A stretch of DNA of 64,000 nt from Polyangia bacterium (GCA_030424595.1 JAUHWG010000017.1:155734-219733); one strand, 5' to 3'. Shown: positions 50,474 to 60,076, counted from the first letter of the stretch. Notes: a model not told the origin generated them from the letters alone. Translations and numbers: made by a program.

Positions 50474-52366
50474 CTAGCTTGGCTGCACCATGAACTCGAT
50501 CCTACAGACGACGTAGCGCATGCTCCGAGCGCGCGGTGGGGGGACGTCGCCGAAGTCTCGATGGACCACCGGCCTCTCAGTCACGATCTGGAGGATCGAC
50601 AGGACGTCGGACTCGAGGCTGCGCAGGTCGCATGGCATATCGCTCGCGATGATCACGATGACCATCGGCTGCGGGTCACGCTTCGGCACCTGCGGGGGCC
50701 AGACGACCGGGATACCGAAGAATTGGCCGGTTTGGTCATCCGCGCCGAGGTCGAGGTGCTCCGCCGCGCAGACCTCGATCCCTTCGGGCTCGGACTGCGT
50801 GAGCAGGTGGATCGAGCGTGATACTCCGATCCCGAGGACTGAGATGTACAGGGGGAGACGGTGCGTATTCGTGACCCGAACGTAGATCCTGTCGCCAGGA
50901 GCGAGCTCCGCCCCGTGGAGCGGGAGTGGCGAGACCTTTTCATCGACAACCTTGCCCCACTCGATAGCCGGCCGCGACTGGAGCTTAGCTCGGTTCTGAC
51001 CGCTCTTGAGGTGGAGTAGTTCGTGAGCTCTGGCGAGCTGCTCAAGCGTGGCGATGATCGTTGTGATCGCGACCGTGAGGTCGTCGGTCGCGACCTGGCC
51101 CACGAGGCGACCGGACTCGTCGAGGATTTCGATCGGGCCCTCTGCGTCGTCGGGGTTGGTGACCACAGATGCAAGCGGAGCCTGCTCACCGCTCGCGACG
51201 GAGAGCCTCGGGGCTTCGGCGATAGCCTTCTCGAGCCCATCTATCCGGGCACAGAGTCGTACAGGGTGCCGCGTCAGGTTCGCCTTGTAGCGGAAGGCCC
51301 GTGCTCCGTTGGGCGGTGGCGGCCTTCCTGGGAGGCGTGAGGCCTTCAGCTTGGACACGTGACCCGTGACGGCGGTTGCTTCGGCCTCGGCGAGGGCGAG
51401 GTCGTGGTCGGCGACGCCGGCGTTGAGCGGCATGATGAGGAAGCGGTCGCCTTTCGCGATCCCGTGGAGAGAGCCCGCCTTGAGCGTGTGCGAGCCGTCA
51501 GGGCTCACGGAGTAGGTGAAGATCTCCGTGGTCGGTGCGCTGTCGAGAGAGAGCAACACGCGGCCGATCGGTCCGGCTAGCGAGGGCTGTTGGGCCCTGA
51601 GCCTCTGTTGGACTTGGGTCTTGATCCGGGCGCCGATCGCATCCCAGGTTGGCAGCGCTCCCCCGCTCTTGTGCACCTCTTGGAGGACTTTGACGAGCGC
51701 TTGCGTCATCACCCCCCCGGACGCTCCGTCTGGCGTGGTGTACTCGTAGGCTGTCTGGGAGGACATACAAGCCGCGAGGCGGACGACGTTCGGGTTCCCC
51801 TCGACGTACGCGGCGCGGGCGCTGAGGTCGTAGCCCTGCTCTCGGAGCCAGCGAACATGCTCCTCGATCCCTACGACCCACGGTTTACCCGGGAGCGCCT
51901 TGGGTTGGAAGGTGTCTCCGCGGAGCATCCTCGCAGAGTGGCAGCAGTCGAGGATCGAGGTGACGTTCGTGGTCCTGGCCGTCAGCTCGGAGAGGATCGC
52001 GGCGAGCTCGGAGCTGAAGAGTCCTCGGAAGGACTCCCGCGTGTGATCCGTCGGAACGAGGTATTGGTAGAAGCGCGGCTCTGCCGGTTGATGACTCGCC
52101 GCTCCGTCGCGTGTCTGTGTCCTGTGATGAGGGTTCGCGACGAGGCCACCGTGACCGGAGTAGTAGATCAGAGATGCATCGCCCGCCTCTGTGTCGGCGA
52201 CGAGCTGGCGTAGGCCTGCGATGATCCCGTCACGGCTAGCATCAGCGCCCATCAGGCTCGTTCGCTCGAAGCCAAAGAGGCCGAGAGCCTCATCCATGAG
52301 GTGAAGATCGTGGTGAACTCCGGCCAGGCCGTGAGTCTGGCTACCGATGAGGAGAGCGCGTTGCAT
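50474..52366 (-). CDS. Caspase-like (C14) protease with C-terminal envelope-type domain
   Basis: The protein has 630 residues. The peptidase C14/metacaspase-like domain (about 1-265) has His72 in IYYSGHGG and Cys142 in LDCCHSA, the classic His-Cys dyad. A transition region (about 270-420) follows. The C-terminal part (about 470-630) includes LAPGDRIYVRVTNTHRLPLY and related strands, resembling the DUF4384-type domains that often follow caspase domains in bacteria. No signal peptide is present, so the protease is probably cytoplasmic. It is convergent with the CHAT gene at 48243 and lies downstream, on the same strand, of the pseudokinase gene, from which a strong hairpin separates it. Confidence 0.88.
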   Translation of the reverse strand: MQRALLIGSQTHGLAGVHHDLHLMDEALGLFGFERTSLMGADASRDGIIAGLRQLVADTEAGDASLIYYSGHGGLVANPHHRTQTRDGAASHQPAEPRFYQYLVPTDHTRESFRGLFSSELAAILSELTARTTNVTSILDCCHSARMLRGDTFQPKALPGKPWVVGIEEHVRWLREQGYDLSARAAYVEGNPNVVRLAACMSSQTAYEYTTPDGASGGVMTQALVKVLQEVHKSGGALPTWDAIGARIKTQVQQRLRAQQPSLAGPIGRVLLSLDSAPTTEIFTYSVSPDGSHTLKAGSLHGIAKGDRFLIMPLNAGVADHDLALAEAEATAVTGHVSKLKASRLPGRPPPPNGARAFRYKANLTRHPVRLCARIDGLEKAIAEAPRLSVASGEQAPLASVVTNPDDAEGPIEILDESGRLVGQVATDDLTVAITTIIATLEQLARAHELLHLKSGQNRAKLQSRPAIEWGKVVDEKVSPLPLHGAELAPGDRIYVRVTNTHRLPLYISVLGIGVSRSIHLLTQSEPEGIEVCAAEHLDLGADDQTGQFFGIPVVWPPQVPKRDPQPMVIVIIASDMPCDLRSLESDVLSILQIVTERPVVHRDFGDVPPPRARSMRYVVCRIEFMVQPS

Positions 52367-52437
52367 TCTGGTCTCGGGGTTCCGTTGGGAGGACTATATC
52401 AGAGGAGCCGTTGATACCGGCCGGAGCCCAAGTGCTC

Positions 52438-52480
52438 GGGCGGAGAGCCGCGAGGTCGTGACCTCGCGCTCTGTCCGCCC
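52438..52480 (-). terminator. Large hairpin between pseudokinase and caspase genes
   Basis: A near-perfect stem of about 20 bp runs 52438-52480. The inner part CGCGAGGTC/GACCTCGCG is perfect, and the outer part GGGCGGA/TCCGCCC is perfect with small mismatches between. It lies about 35 bases past the pseudokinase stop (minus strand) and about 70 bases upstream of the caspase start. It has no U tract but is the strongest hairpin seen in the window. Confidence 0.5.
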
Positions 52481-52512
52481 GAGCTGTGTCTCTTCAGACA
52501 GCCCGGTCGAGA

Positions 52513-54198
52513 TCAGTCACCACCGGCGACTGGGTAAAGGGCCGCTCGGTCTTCATCACGGGTGATGAGGTCCTCACGACGCGGGTTGTAGTCGCCGCCA
52601 TGGAGCGGCAGGAAGTCCAGGAGCAGCTCGTCGACGACACGAGCATCGTCCTCGGCCGCGGTATCTCGCGGCTCCAGTAGCTCCGGGATAGCCTCGTCGT
52701 CATCGCTCTCCAGGAGCGGGGCTGTGTTCGTGGTGTTGGCGTCAGCGTTGACGTCGTCGTCGTCATCGAGGTCCTCCACGGTCGGGAGTTCTGCCGGGGG
52801 GTTCACCTCGCGCGAGGTCTTCTTGCCCTGGCGCTTGGTCGCGCGCCGGTCCCTCTCTTCCTTCTCCTCGACCTGGGTCTTCGCACGGTCGAGCGGGGTC
52901 GCGATGGCCAGAGGCTCGAGGACGTAGGGGGCGACGGTGATCGGGCGCTGAGCAAAGTGCACTTCCTCAGAGTCTTGCACGGCGGCCGCCTGACGGACGC
53001 TGGTATCAGCGCTGCAGGGGAAGGCCACAGCCATGCCGAGGACACAGGCCACACACGCCATCAGCAGCGAGGCCGCGACCCGAACGCCGCGGGGCGCCCC
53101 GCTGGTCTTGAGCGGGGAGAGGGGTCGCAGGGTTGGCATCAGGAGTGAGAGCTCGCCGAAGCTCAACTCGTCGCGGCCTGAGTCCTCAGTGGCGAATCGG
53201 GCGGCCATCATGTTCCGGTCGCGGCGGGAAGTCCTTACCGTGGGGGTCGGTGGTCGGCGCAGCATCGCCACGCATGAGGCCTCGGCCAGCGACCCTTGGA
53301 TTGAGCGAAGCGCCTGCAGGACCTCCTCGACGCTGGTCGGCAGGTCTCGGGTGTCGCGGCTCGTAAGTCGGTGAAGCAGCATCGCGAAGTCGGGCATGAT
53401 CTCAGCCTTGACCTCTGTCAGGGGGTCACCACCGCCCACGACCTTGGCCGTGGGGGCGCCGGTCAGCAGGTGAACGAGCAGCTCGCCCAGTCCGCGAAGG
53501 TCTTCGAGCACCTCTGGGCTGGTGCCGCCGGCCGGAGCAGACTGCATCCGCCGGACTCGCTCGACACCGGTGAGCTTGAGGACAAAGTGATCGCCAGCGA
53601 TGTGGGCCAGCATCACCGAGCCGGGGTGGAGCTCCGGGTTGGTCAGCCCAGTCCGGTGGAGCACCGAGATCGCTTTCGCTACCTGGATGCCGACCTCGAC
53701 CGCGAAGGACTCGTCGAGGCGACCGTGGCGGCGGAGGTAGACCGCGAGGTTGCGCCCAGCGAGACGCTCCATGATCACGTAGGGGCGGGGCACCTTCTCG
53801 TTGGTCAGCCCGTTGGCGATGATCTTCACCAGGTGAGCGCTGTGAAGGTCGCGCAGGAGGTCGGCGCTGGTCGTCATCTGGAGAGCGAAGTTCGAGTCCC
53901 TGGCGAGCGTTGACCGACGCGGGACACGGGCGAGGCGGTGGATCGAGCGGATCTCGTCGGCGACGACGAAGAGCTCGCAGCGCTCCCCCGAGACGAGGTG
54001 GCGGACGACCGCGTGGTAGCCAAGGCTCTCACCGGGGCTCAGCCTGTCGGCCGGCATGATCGCAGGGAGGTGGGGTTGAGTCTCCTCGAAGGCGGCTTCT
54101 ACCTTTCCTCCAACGGTCGCGCAGAGCCGGCGAAGAAGCGGGGGGATGCACCACTTCAGGTCGTTGGACTGGGCGTTGGGATTGTTTGCGAGCGGCAT
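52513..54198 (-). CDS. Transmembrane pseudokinase
   Basis: The protein has 561 residues from the ATG at 54198, which has GAGGAG a few bases upstream. Residues about 60-310 keep the outline of a Hanks-type kinase (VIMERLAGRNLAVYL hinge region, AKAISVLHRTGL helix, LRGLGELLVHLLTG helix). The catalytic loop, however, reads NPELHPGSV instead of HRD-x-K-x-x-N, and the DFG position reads LTGVERV. Catalysis is therefore not expected. A transmembrane helix (about 371-392) is followed by a long acidic, Glu/Asp/Lys-rich tail. It could act as a scaffold or sensor. The gene is divergent from the sigma-factor gene at 54530 and precedes the caspase gene. Confidence 0.75.
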   Translation of the reverse strand: MPLANNPNAQSNDLKWCIPPLLRRLCATVGGKVEAAFEETQPHLPAIMPADRLSPGESLGYHAVVRHLVSGERCELFVVADEIRSIHRLARVPRRSTLARDSNFALQMTTSADLLRDLHSAHLVKIIANGLTNEKVPRPYVIMERLAGRNLAVYLRRHGRLDESFAVEVGIQVAKAISVLHRTGLTNPELHPGSVMLAHIAGDHFVLKLTGVERVRRMQSAPAGGTSPEVLEDLRGLGELLVHLLTGAPTAKVVGGGDPLTEVKAEIMPDFAMLLHRLTSRDTRDLPTSVEEVLQALRSIQGSLAEASCVAMLRRPPTPTVRTSRRDRNMMAARFATEDSGRDELSFGELSLLMPTLRPLSPLKTSGAPRGVRVAASLLMACVACVLGMAVAFPCSADTSVRQAAAVQDSEEVHFAQRPITVAPYVLEPLAIATPLDRAKTQVEEKEERDRRATKRQGKKTSREVNPPAELPTVEDLDDDDDVNADANTTNTAPLLESDDDEAIPELLEPRDTAAEDDARVVDELLLDFLPLHGGDYNPRREDLITRDEDRAALYPVAGGD

Positions 54199-54529
54199 AG
54201 CGGTCTCCTCTGGGTTCGGGCGTCCATGTCGGTGACGACTGGGGCGCACGATGGGAGGTTCCGGAAGTGGACGTTTCGATCCTCGTCGCTGGCGAAAAAA
54301 TCGTGACGCTCAGAGCCTGGAAGGCGATGACCCCAAGATCATTCAAGAAAATGGCATCGTCCATTATCTTGGACGGGTGTCTCCTGGGGTGGATTTGGAC
54401 GATGTGAACCTGGCTTGCGAGGGCGCGTGCGAGAACACCTCGGGAGCGCAGACGTCCGCCTGTGTCCGAGCATCTACGGGACTCGGGCGGTAGATCACGC
54501 GTCCTGCGGCGTGGTAATCCTGGAGCATC
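54199..54529. promoter_or_regulatory. Divergent intergenic region between pseudokinase and sigma-factor genes
   Basis: These 331 bases must hold the two divergent promoters. The AT-richest part is about 54295-54375. I cannot identify a clear promoter consensus, and no coding sequence is supported. Confidence 0.3.
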
Positions 54530-55162
54530 ATGGTGCCCGACCAAGAGCATCCGAGCGACGCTGAGCTGTACAGGTTCTGGCAGGAGAACCGGACAACGGC
54601 GGAGGGGAAGAGGGTCGGAGGCGAGCTCTGGAATCGATACTTCGATCAGATCATGGGCTACTTTCGCAAGCGGCTTGGCAACGACATCCAAGATGCGGTT
54701 ACCGAGACGCTGCATGCGGCTATTCTCGGCACAAATTTCCGCGGCGAGGGATCGTTTCGAGGGTTCGTCTACGGCGTGGCGCGCAACCGGCTCTTGAAGG
54801 AGTACAAGAAGCGGTCCAAGGTTGCCGACTTTGATCCATCCGTGTCGTCGCTCAACGATGTCGGGCCATCGGTCACCTATGTCATGGACAAGCGCAAGGC
54901 CCGGGCTCTGGTCGTCGAGGCGCTGCGGCGGATTCCGATCGACAATCAGATGGCGATCGACGCCTACTACATCGAAGGACACTCGGGCCCGAGGTCGGCG
55001 GAGATGCTCGAAATTACGCTCCCAGCGCTTCGCAACCGCCTGAGGAGAGGCCTCGACAAGGTCCGAGTCGTCTTGGAGCAGCTCGAGGCGAGCGGCGAGG
55101 AGTTCGACAAGAGTCGCGATGTCCTCGAGGCTTGGTCTGCCTCCCTGCCGACGATCTCATGA
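54530..55162 (+). CDS. ECF-type RNA polymerase sigma factor
   Basis: The protein has 210 residues. The sigma-2 region spans about 30-100 (WNRYFDQIMGYFRKRLG, then GSFRGFVYGVARNRLLKEYKK, the core-binding and -10 recognition helices). The sigma-4 region spans about 130-185 (ALRRIPIDNQMAIDAYYIEG, then SAEMLEITLPALRNRLRRGL as the HTH). This is the normal ECF order and size. No anti-sigma factor is adjacent. The nearest genes are a divergent pseudokinase and a downstream Ser/Thr kinase-TPR protein, which makes control by phosphorylation a reasonable hypothesis, as known for some kinase-linked ECF groups. Confidence 0.85.
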   Translation: MVPDQEHPSDAELYRFWQENRTTAEGKRVGGELWNRYFDQIMGYFRKRLGNDIQDAVTETLHAAILGTNFRGEGSFRGFVYGVARNRLLKEYKKRSKVADFDPSVSSLNDVGPSVTYVMDKRKARALVVEALRRIPIDNQMAIDAYYIEGHSGPRSAEMLEITLPALRNRLRRGLDKVRVVLEQLEASGEEFDKSRDVLEAWSASLPTIS

Positions 55163-55425
55163 CGTGGCACGGACTACCGCCGCCGCGAAAGAGAGGCGCT
55201 TCGGAGGGGAAGTCCCCCGCTTGGCCCTGTGAGCGGCGGGAGCCGCCGCGCGCCTGCGCTTCGTCGCGTGCGGTCCTGAGCGCGCGCCAACCACACCGCG
55301 GCACCTCGTCGCCGTTCTTGTCCTCGACCACTTCCACCTCCACGTCCACTCCCGACCTCAACAAAGGTGCGCCGGGCGAGGATCGATCTGACCGTCACGG
55401 GTACTGACCAGGAGAGAGAAGCGAG

Positions 55426-58400
55426 GTGCGACAGATGACGACGGTCAGTCGAGATGACAGGGGGAGCGATCCGTACGCCCGGACAGAGGCCTCCGGTGCC
55501 CGTGAGGAGCGCTTCCGTGGCGAGAGCTCCGAGTTTGGGGGCTATGGAGGTGGAGGAGGTGATGGGGGGGGCAGCCGTGGGAAGGTCCGCGACCTGGCCG
55601 GTGAGGTCATCCGCTATCGCGCCTTCTGCGACACGTTCGGCGAGGATCCTGACTTGTTGGCCGCGTCGGGGATCTCGAGGCCCCGCTTTGGAGAGTTTGC
55701 CCTCGAGCGAGTTCTCGGTTCTGGGGCGAAGGGACACGTGCTCGGCGGGATTCACCTCAAGCTGAACTGGGAGGTCGCTGTAAAGGTTGTCCGAGAGGAT
55801 CTCGACCCTAGCCTGAGCAGCGCCGATGAACGAGCTCGTCTCCTCCGTGAGGCGCAGGCCCTGGCGAAGTTCGATCACCCGAACATCGTCCGGGTGACGG
55901 ACGCAGGCGAAGAGGATGGCCTTCTCTACATCGCCATGGAGAATGTCCGCGGTCGGACCCTCGATGAGGCCCAAGCTGGCAAGACTTGGCAGGAGATCGT
56001 GGAACTCTACCTCGAGGCGGGCAGGGGGCTCCAGGCTGCGCATGAGCGCGAGATCATCCACCGGGACTTCAAGCCCCAGAACGTTCTTGTACGCGAGGAC
56101 GGGCGGGTCATGGTCGCAGACTTTGGTCTCGCGATGACGCTGGGCATCGAGCGCGACTACCGGTCACGGCAGCACGAGCGGCGAGCTACGGATCCCGACA
56201 TTGTCGACGCGCGGATCACCCTGGCTGGCCAGTCGCATGGCACGCCGATGTACATGCCGCCGGAGCAGTTCGACGGTCGTGCCGATGCTCGGAGCGATCT
56301 CTACGCGTTCAGCGTCTCTCTCTTCGAGGCGCTCTACGGGACGGCTCCCTTCGATGCCCGCGGATGGTGGCAGATCATGACCGCCAAGACGCTGGGCAAG
56401 CCGGTGCCGCGGCCCGCGGGGACGAAGGTCCCGCGCTGGCTCGACCGACTGGTCCGTAGTGGGTTGGAGGCGAAGGCGGAAGACCGTCCGCAGTCCATGG
56501 CCGAGTTCCTCGTCGCGCTCGACCACCGGGCCCGTTGGCGCCGGCGCTTCCGCTGGGGAGGGGCAGGGGTCCTCTGCGCTGCGATTGTTGTACCCACCGC
56601 TATTGCGATGGCGCCTGATCCCTGCGCCGGCGGAGAGCAAGAGCTTCGTGGGGTATGGGACAAGGCCATGGGGAGCAGTCTTCTCTCAGGGGCGGGCGCT
56701 GAGGAGGAGCGAGCACGGCGTGCCATCAAGCTCTTCGACGGGAGAGCGACCGAGTGGGTCGAGAGCTTCTCTGGGATTTGCTCGGCGACACAGCACGAGG
56801 GCACTCAGTCTCCTGAGCTCCACCTTGTTCGGATGGCGTGTCTCGATCAGCGAAGGCGAGAGCTCGGCGTGGCGGCTAGTCGTGTTCTGCGAGACCCGAC
56901 CTCGGAGAATCTGGACGAAGCTATCGAGGTTGCGGCTCGGCTCCCGAGCGCCTATGCCTGCGCCGATGAAACCTTGATTCCTCGCCCCCCGGCGGAGGAG
57001 AGAGCGACGTTGGAGCAGGTTGATAAGGTCCTCGCCGAGGTGCAGTATGCCGAGCTAGCCGGAGACTACCCCGAGGGAGTCTCTCTCGCGGAGAAGGCCG
57101 TAGAAGCGGTCACCGCTGTCACCTACGCGCCGGCTCGAGCCCGCGCTCATCTCGCGCTCGGCCGAATGCGCTGGCTGGTCAGCAACCAGGCGGGGGCAAA
57201 AGTGTCGATCGAGGAGGCGCTGGACATCGCTGAGCGGAACGGTCTGGACGCCCTGTCCGCCGACGCGAGCAACCTCCTCACCAAGGTGGCTGGCCTGACC
57301 CTGCATGACGCTGTCCGTGGGAGTGAGTGGGCGAAGCAGACCGAGCGGAAGATCGCCCGCATCAGTCGGTGGCGCTGGAACTCCATCACAGGCCCGCTCG
57401 GAGACTGGCGAAGGGCTGAGCTGGAGAACAACCTTGGAGTCCTCGCGCACTACGCCGATGCGGACTACGACACCGCTGTGAGTCACCACCTGCGAGCCCT
57501 TGCTCTACGTATGAGCCTCCCCGGCGATGCACGTCTGCTGATCGCTGACTCAAACCTCAACTTGGGCGCAGCGTACCTAATGAAAGGAGAAACCAAGCCT
57601 GCGGAAGAGCACACAGCGGAGAGCCTACGGCTGAACCGCGAGGTGCTAGGCGAGGAGCACGGTCGACTCAAGGAGGGGGCCCTGCTCCCGGAGGGGGAGC
57701 ACCCACGCATCGCTGATGCGCTCTTCAACGGAGCCATGCAGAAAATGGCGGAGGGCGATCTCGATGCTGCGTTGCAGATGGCCATGAGGGTGCTCGCGAT
57801 CGACAAGCGCCTCGGTGGCGATGCTCGGACTGACACGGCCAACTCTCACAACCTTGTCTCGACGATCCATGAGCGTCGCGGGGAGACCGCACAGGCGGAG
57901 GAACACGCCCGCCTCTATCTCGAGGGTGTCCTCGCCAATGCTGAGGCTACGCCGGCCGAAAAAGCGACGGCTTATGACCGGCTCGGGTGTGTCCTCCGGG
58001 AGGCCGAGCGCTACGACGAGGCGCTCGCAGAATTCCAGCGAGGTCTCGACGCACTTCCGGGGACAAAGCATCGCGACGATATGCGAGCTAGTGCTTCGCT
58101 GCGGAACAATCGAGGTAGCGCGCGGACGAACATCAAGGAGTACGAGGCTGCAGATCAAGACTTCAAGGCTAGCCTCACGGTTCTCGCCGATCTACCGCAG
58201 GGGGCGGACGACCTCCGCGCGAACGCCAACAAGGGGGTCGGCCGAGTGCTTCTCAGGATGCAGCGCTACGCGGACGCCGTTGGGCCCCTAGAGAGGGCCG
58301 TGACCCTCGCGTCGTCGAGTGGCGAGGAAGCGCTCGCGGCGGAGGCCCAGGGCCTGCTCGCCGAGGCCCTGATCGTCGGAATTCTCGATGCTAAACGCGG

Positions 58401-58509
58401 TCGAGACCTCGCAACCAAGACCCTTGAGTACTTCAAGGCCCAAGGACACTCGGAGTTTGTCAGCGACATGGAGTCGCTGCTGACCCGAGGAGAACTGAAA
58501 GAAGAGTAA
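55426..58509 (+). CDS. Ser/Thr protein kinase with transmembrane helix and TPR domain
   Basis: The protein has 1027 residues; the GTG at 55426 follows a GGAGAGAG sequence, and the ATG at 55435 is an alternative. A Gly-rich N-terminus (about 35-50) precedes the kinase domain: FALERVLGSGAKGHV (Gly loop, about 89-103), VAVKVV (ATP lysine), IIHRDFKPQN near 210 and VADFGLA near 230, all intact. A transmembrane helix (about 376-393) follows. Then come about 600 residues of helical TPR-like repeats that include HLRALALRMSLPGDARLL and the C-terminal RYADAVGPLERAVTLA. This is a common myxobacterial kinase-TPR design. It lies downstream of the sigma-factor gene on the same strand and 6 bases before the small gene at 58516. 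Confidence 0.9.
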   Translation: MRQMTTVSRDDRGSDPYARTEASGAREERFRGESSEFGGYGGGGGDGGGSRGKVRDLAGEVIRYRAFCDTFGEDPDLLAASGISRPRFGEFALERVLGSGAKGHVLGGIHLKLNWEVAVKVVREDLDPSLSSADERARLLREAQALAKFDHPNIVRVTDAGEEDGLLYIAMENVRGRTLDEAQAGKTWQEIVELYLEAGRGLQAAHEREIIHRDFKPQNVLVREDGRVMVADFGLAMTLGIERDYRSRQHERRATDPDIVDARITLAGQSHGTPMYMPPEQFDGRADARSDLYAFSVSLFEALYGTAPFDARGWWQIMTAKTLGKPVPRPAGTKVPRWLDRLVRSGLEAKAEDRPQSMAEFLVALDHRARWRRRFRWGGAGVLCAAIVVPTAIAMAPDPCAGGEQELRGVWDKAMGSSLLSGAGAEEERARRAIKLFDGRATEWVESFSGICSATQHEGTQSPELHLVRMACLDQRRRELGVAASRVLRDPTSENLDEAIEVAARLPSAYACADETLIPRPPAEERATLEQVDKVLAEVQYAELAGDYPEGVSLAEKAVEAVTAVTYAPARARAHLALGRMRWLVSNQAGAKVSIEEALDIAERNGLDALSADASNLLTKVAGLTLHDAVRGSEWAKQTERKIARISRWRWNSITGPLGDWRRAELENNLGVLAHYADADYDTAVSHHLRALALRMSLPGDARLLIADSNLNLGAAYLMKGETKPAEEHTAESLRLNREVLGEEHGRLKEGALLPEGEHPRIADALFNGAMQKMAEGDLDAALQMAMRVLAIDKRLGGDARTDTANSHNLVSTIHERRGETAQAEEHARLYLEGVLANAEATPAEKATAYDRLGCVLREAERYDEALAEFQRGLDALPGTKHRDDMRASASLRNNRGSARTNIKEYEAADQDFKASLTVLADLPQGADDLRANANKGVGRVLLRMQRYADAVGPLERAVTLASSSGEEALAAEAQGLLAEALIVGILDAKRGRDLATKTLEYFKAQGHSEFVSDMESLLTRGELKEE

Positions 58510-58515
58510 AGGACA

Positions 58516-58899
58516 ATGAAAAGCATGATTACCCGAATCCCGCTCGTCTGTCGTATCGCTGATGACGAGCTGACTAGCTCCCACGAGAGCGAGCGCGTCA
58601 ACATCATCCGCGACACCTGGAAGCTCCAGATCGACGAAGGCGAACGCGTGGTCATTGAGACCGGCGACTTCGAGCACGAGGGGAAGCAGTACCGTGTGGA
58701 GGCCGAGTCGTCCATGGACGGCGGTGACTGGGTGACCTGGGAGCGGACGGATAGCGTCCTCGAGTCGCCCGTCATCGCTGGCCCTACCAAGATGGAGATC
58801 GAGCTTCGGGCGTTTCCTCCCGGGATGGGAACGGCTGCGAAGAGTACGAGCTCTTCGGGAACTATCGCTACGCGTGGGCGGCCTGATCCTGTCGCGTGA
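58516..58899 (+). CDS. Small beta-rich protein encoded beside the kinase-TPR gene
   Basis: The protein has 127 residues; the ATG at 58516 follows AAAGGA and lies 6 bases after the kinase stop. The chain reads as a compact beta domain (RIPLVCRIADDEL, NIIRDTWKLQIDEGERVVIET, KQYRVEAESSMDGGDWVTWER, MEIELRAFP) with a Ser/Thr-rich tail. No family is recognised. A decayed second copy follows directly. It may be a substrate, inhibitor or ligand of the kinase encoded upstream. Confidence 0.65.
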   Translation: MKSMITRIPLVCRIADDELTSSHESERVNIIRDTWKLQIDEGERVVIETGDFEHEGKQYRVEAESSMDGGDWVTWERTDSVLESPVIAGPTKMEIELRAFPPGMGTAAKSTSSSGTIATRGRPDPVA

Positions 58900-58953
58900 G
58901 CCAAGAAGTGCCATCTGGTATGTCTCCACCTTTGATTCGCCCGGACGAGCTGG

Positions 58954-59245
58954 TCCGTATCGCACGATTGCCCGAATCCCGCTCGTCTGTCGTATCGCTG
59001 ATGACGAGCTGACCAGCGGCCAGGAGAGCGATCGCGTGAATATCGTAATTGACACCTGAAAGCTCCAGATCGACGAATACGAGCGCGTCGTCATAGAGAC
59101 GAGTGACTTCGAGCACGACGGTGGTCAGCACTGCGTGGAGGCGGAGTCCTCTTTGGACGGCGGTGATTGGGTGATATCGGCCCGGACAGACAGCGTTCTC
59201 GAGTTACCCGTCATCGCGGGCCCCACCAAGGTATCGCTGCGTTAC
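58954..59245 (+). pseudogene. Decayed tandem copy of the 58516 gene
   Basis: The DNA repeats the 58525-58790 sequence with many identical stretches (CCCGAATCCCGCTCGTCTGT and more). It has no start ATG at the equivalent place, and the Trp codon TGG of copy 1 is TGA here (59057-59059). The rest reads on as KLQIDEYERVVIETSDFEHD and further in the same frame. Confidence 0.8.
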
Positions 59246-59265
59246 TATGTGCTCGCTGCGGAGCT

Positions 59266-59490
59266 ATGCGCGAGAGCGAAGACGTGCCGACGATACTCTT
59301 TCTGTCTGCAACCCCAAGGGGAGCGGAGCCCTCGCTTTGGCCAGGGAGTTTCGCGAGATTCAGGAGGTCATCCGTCGCACGGGTTCCGAGGGGCGAGTGA
59401 ACCTCGTCGCGGAGTGGGCAGTCCGACCCAGCGATCTTCAAGAGCAACTCCTCCGTCACGAGCCGGCCCTCGTCCACATCAGCGGAGCCT
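59266..59490 (+). pseudogene. Truncated CHAT gene fragment, paralogue of 48243
   Basis: The ATG at 59266 starts MRESEDVPTILFLSATPRG, matching the 48243 protein. A frameshift near 59320 moves the homology to another frame (ALALAREFREIQEVIRRTG, then RPSDLQEQLLRHEPALVHISG). Homology stops just before the catalytic His, where the IS256-like end begins. It lies directly after the decayed small-protein copy, so a small-protein plus CHAT pair once stood here. Confidence 0.85.
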
Positions 59491-59733
59491 GTCTGATTTT
59501 CCGTGGCGCAGACCGCGCAGGTCTCAGAGAGGCAGTCGTCCCTCAAATTTGATCGCTAGTTGATTCAGTGCCAGTTTCCAGTTCCTGATCGGCATCGTCC
59601 ACTTCTTCTCCGCGTTTCGCAGCGCGAGGTAGATCAGCTTGAGCGCCGATTTGTCGTCCGGGAAGTGCCCCCGGTTCTTGATGTACTTCCGGATCTGCGA
59701 GTTGATCGCACACTGCGGCTTTGTGACCACCAA
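59488..59733 (-). mobile_element. IS256 (Mutator)-family transposase C-terminal remnant
   Basis: On the minus strand, NRGHFPDDKSALKLIYLAL, RNAEKKWTMPIRNWKLALN and QLAIKFEGRLP are the conserved C-terminus of IS256-family transposases, with the stop at 59524. The sequence CTGATTTTCCGTG (about 59493-59505) resembles the terminal inverted repeat of such elements and marks its outer end. Everything upstream in the transposase is missing. Confidence 0.8.
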
Positions 59734-59914
59734 CCGCGCCTTCGCGGACTGGAGCGCGATCTTCCCGAACGCGATCTGCGTCGTGACCCTCGTCGATCGC
59801 CTATGCCATCACGTCGAGATCATCGCGCTCGAGGGTGAATCCTACCGGCTCAAGGAGTCGCGCGAGCGCGCCGCGAGTCGCAGCAAGGGCCGCAAGCCGC
59901 CTGCGACCGGCTGA
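59725..59914 (+). pseudogene. IstB-like ATPase C-terminal remnant
   Basis: In the plus-strand frame ending at 59914, VTTNRAFADWSAIF, then VVTLVDRLCHHVEIIALEG and YRLKESRE match the C-terminus of IstB-type helper ATPases. It abuts the IS256 remnant head-on and lacks the Walker motifs. It differs from the istB at 39052, so it came from a different element. Confidence 0.75.
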
Positions 59915-60076
59915 GCCTAGCGACATGAGGCGCTATGGCTGTCTTCGCCTGAAGACTGGTCGGCGGGGGGAGTTCCGGTCGGACGAGTGTTCATTGCGCG
60001 AGATGGATGATAGCCTTCCTTTGCGCTGGCACGCCCCTTTTGGGTCGGAGCTTGGGCTGGGGAAGAGCGCTCCACT

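Noticed and set aside
58516..58899. Small protein near proteases as a bacterial gasdermin
   Set aside because: It is only 127 residues, with no palmitoylation-type N-terminal Cys, and lacks the length and pattern of a pore-forming gasdermin.
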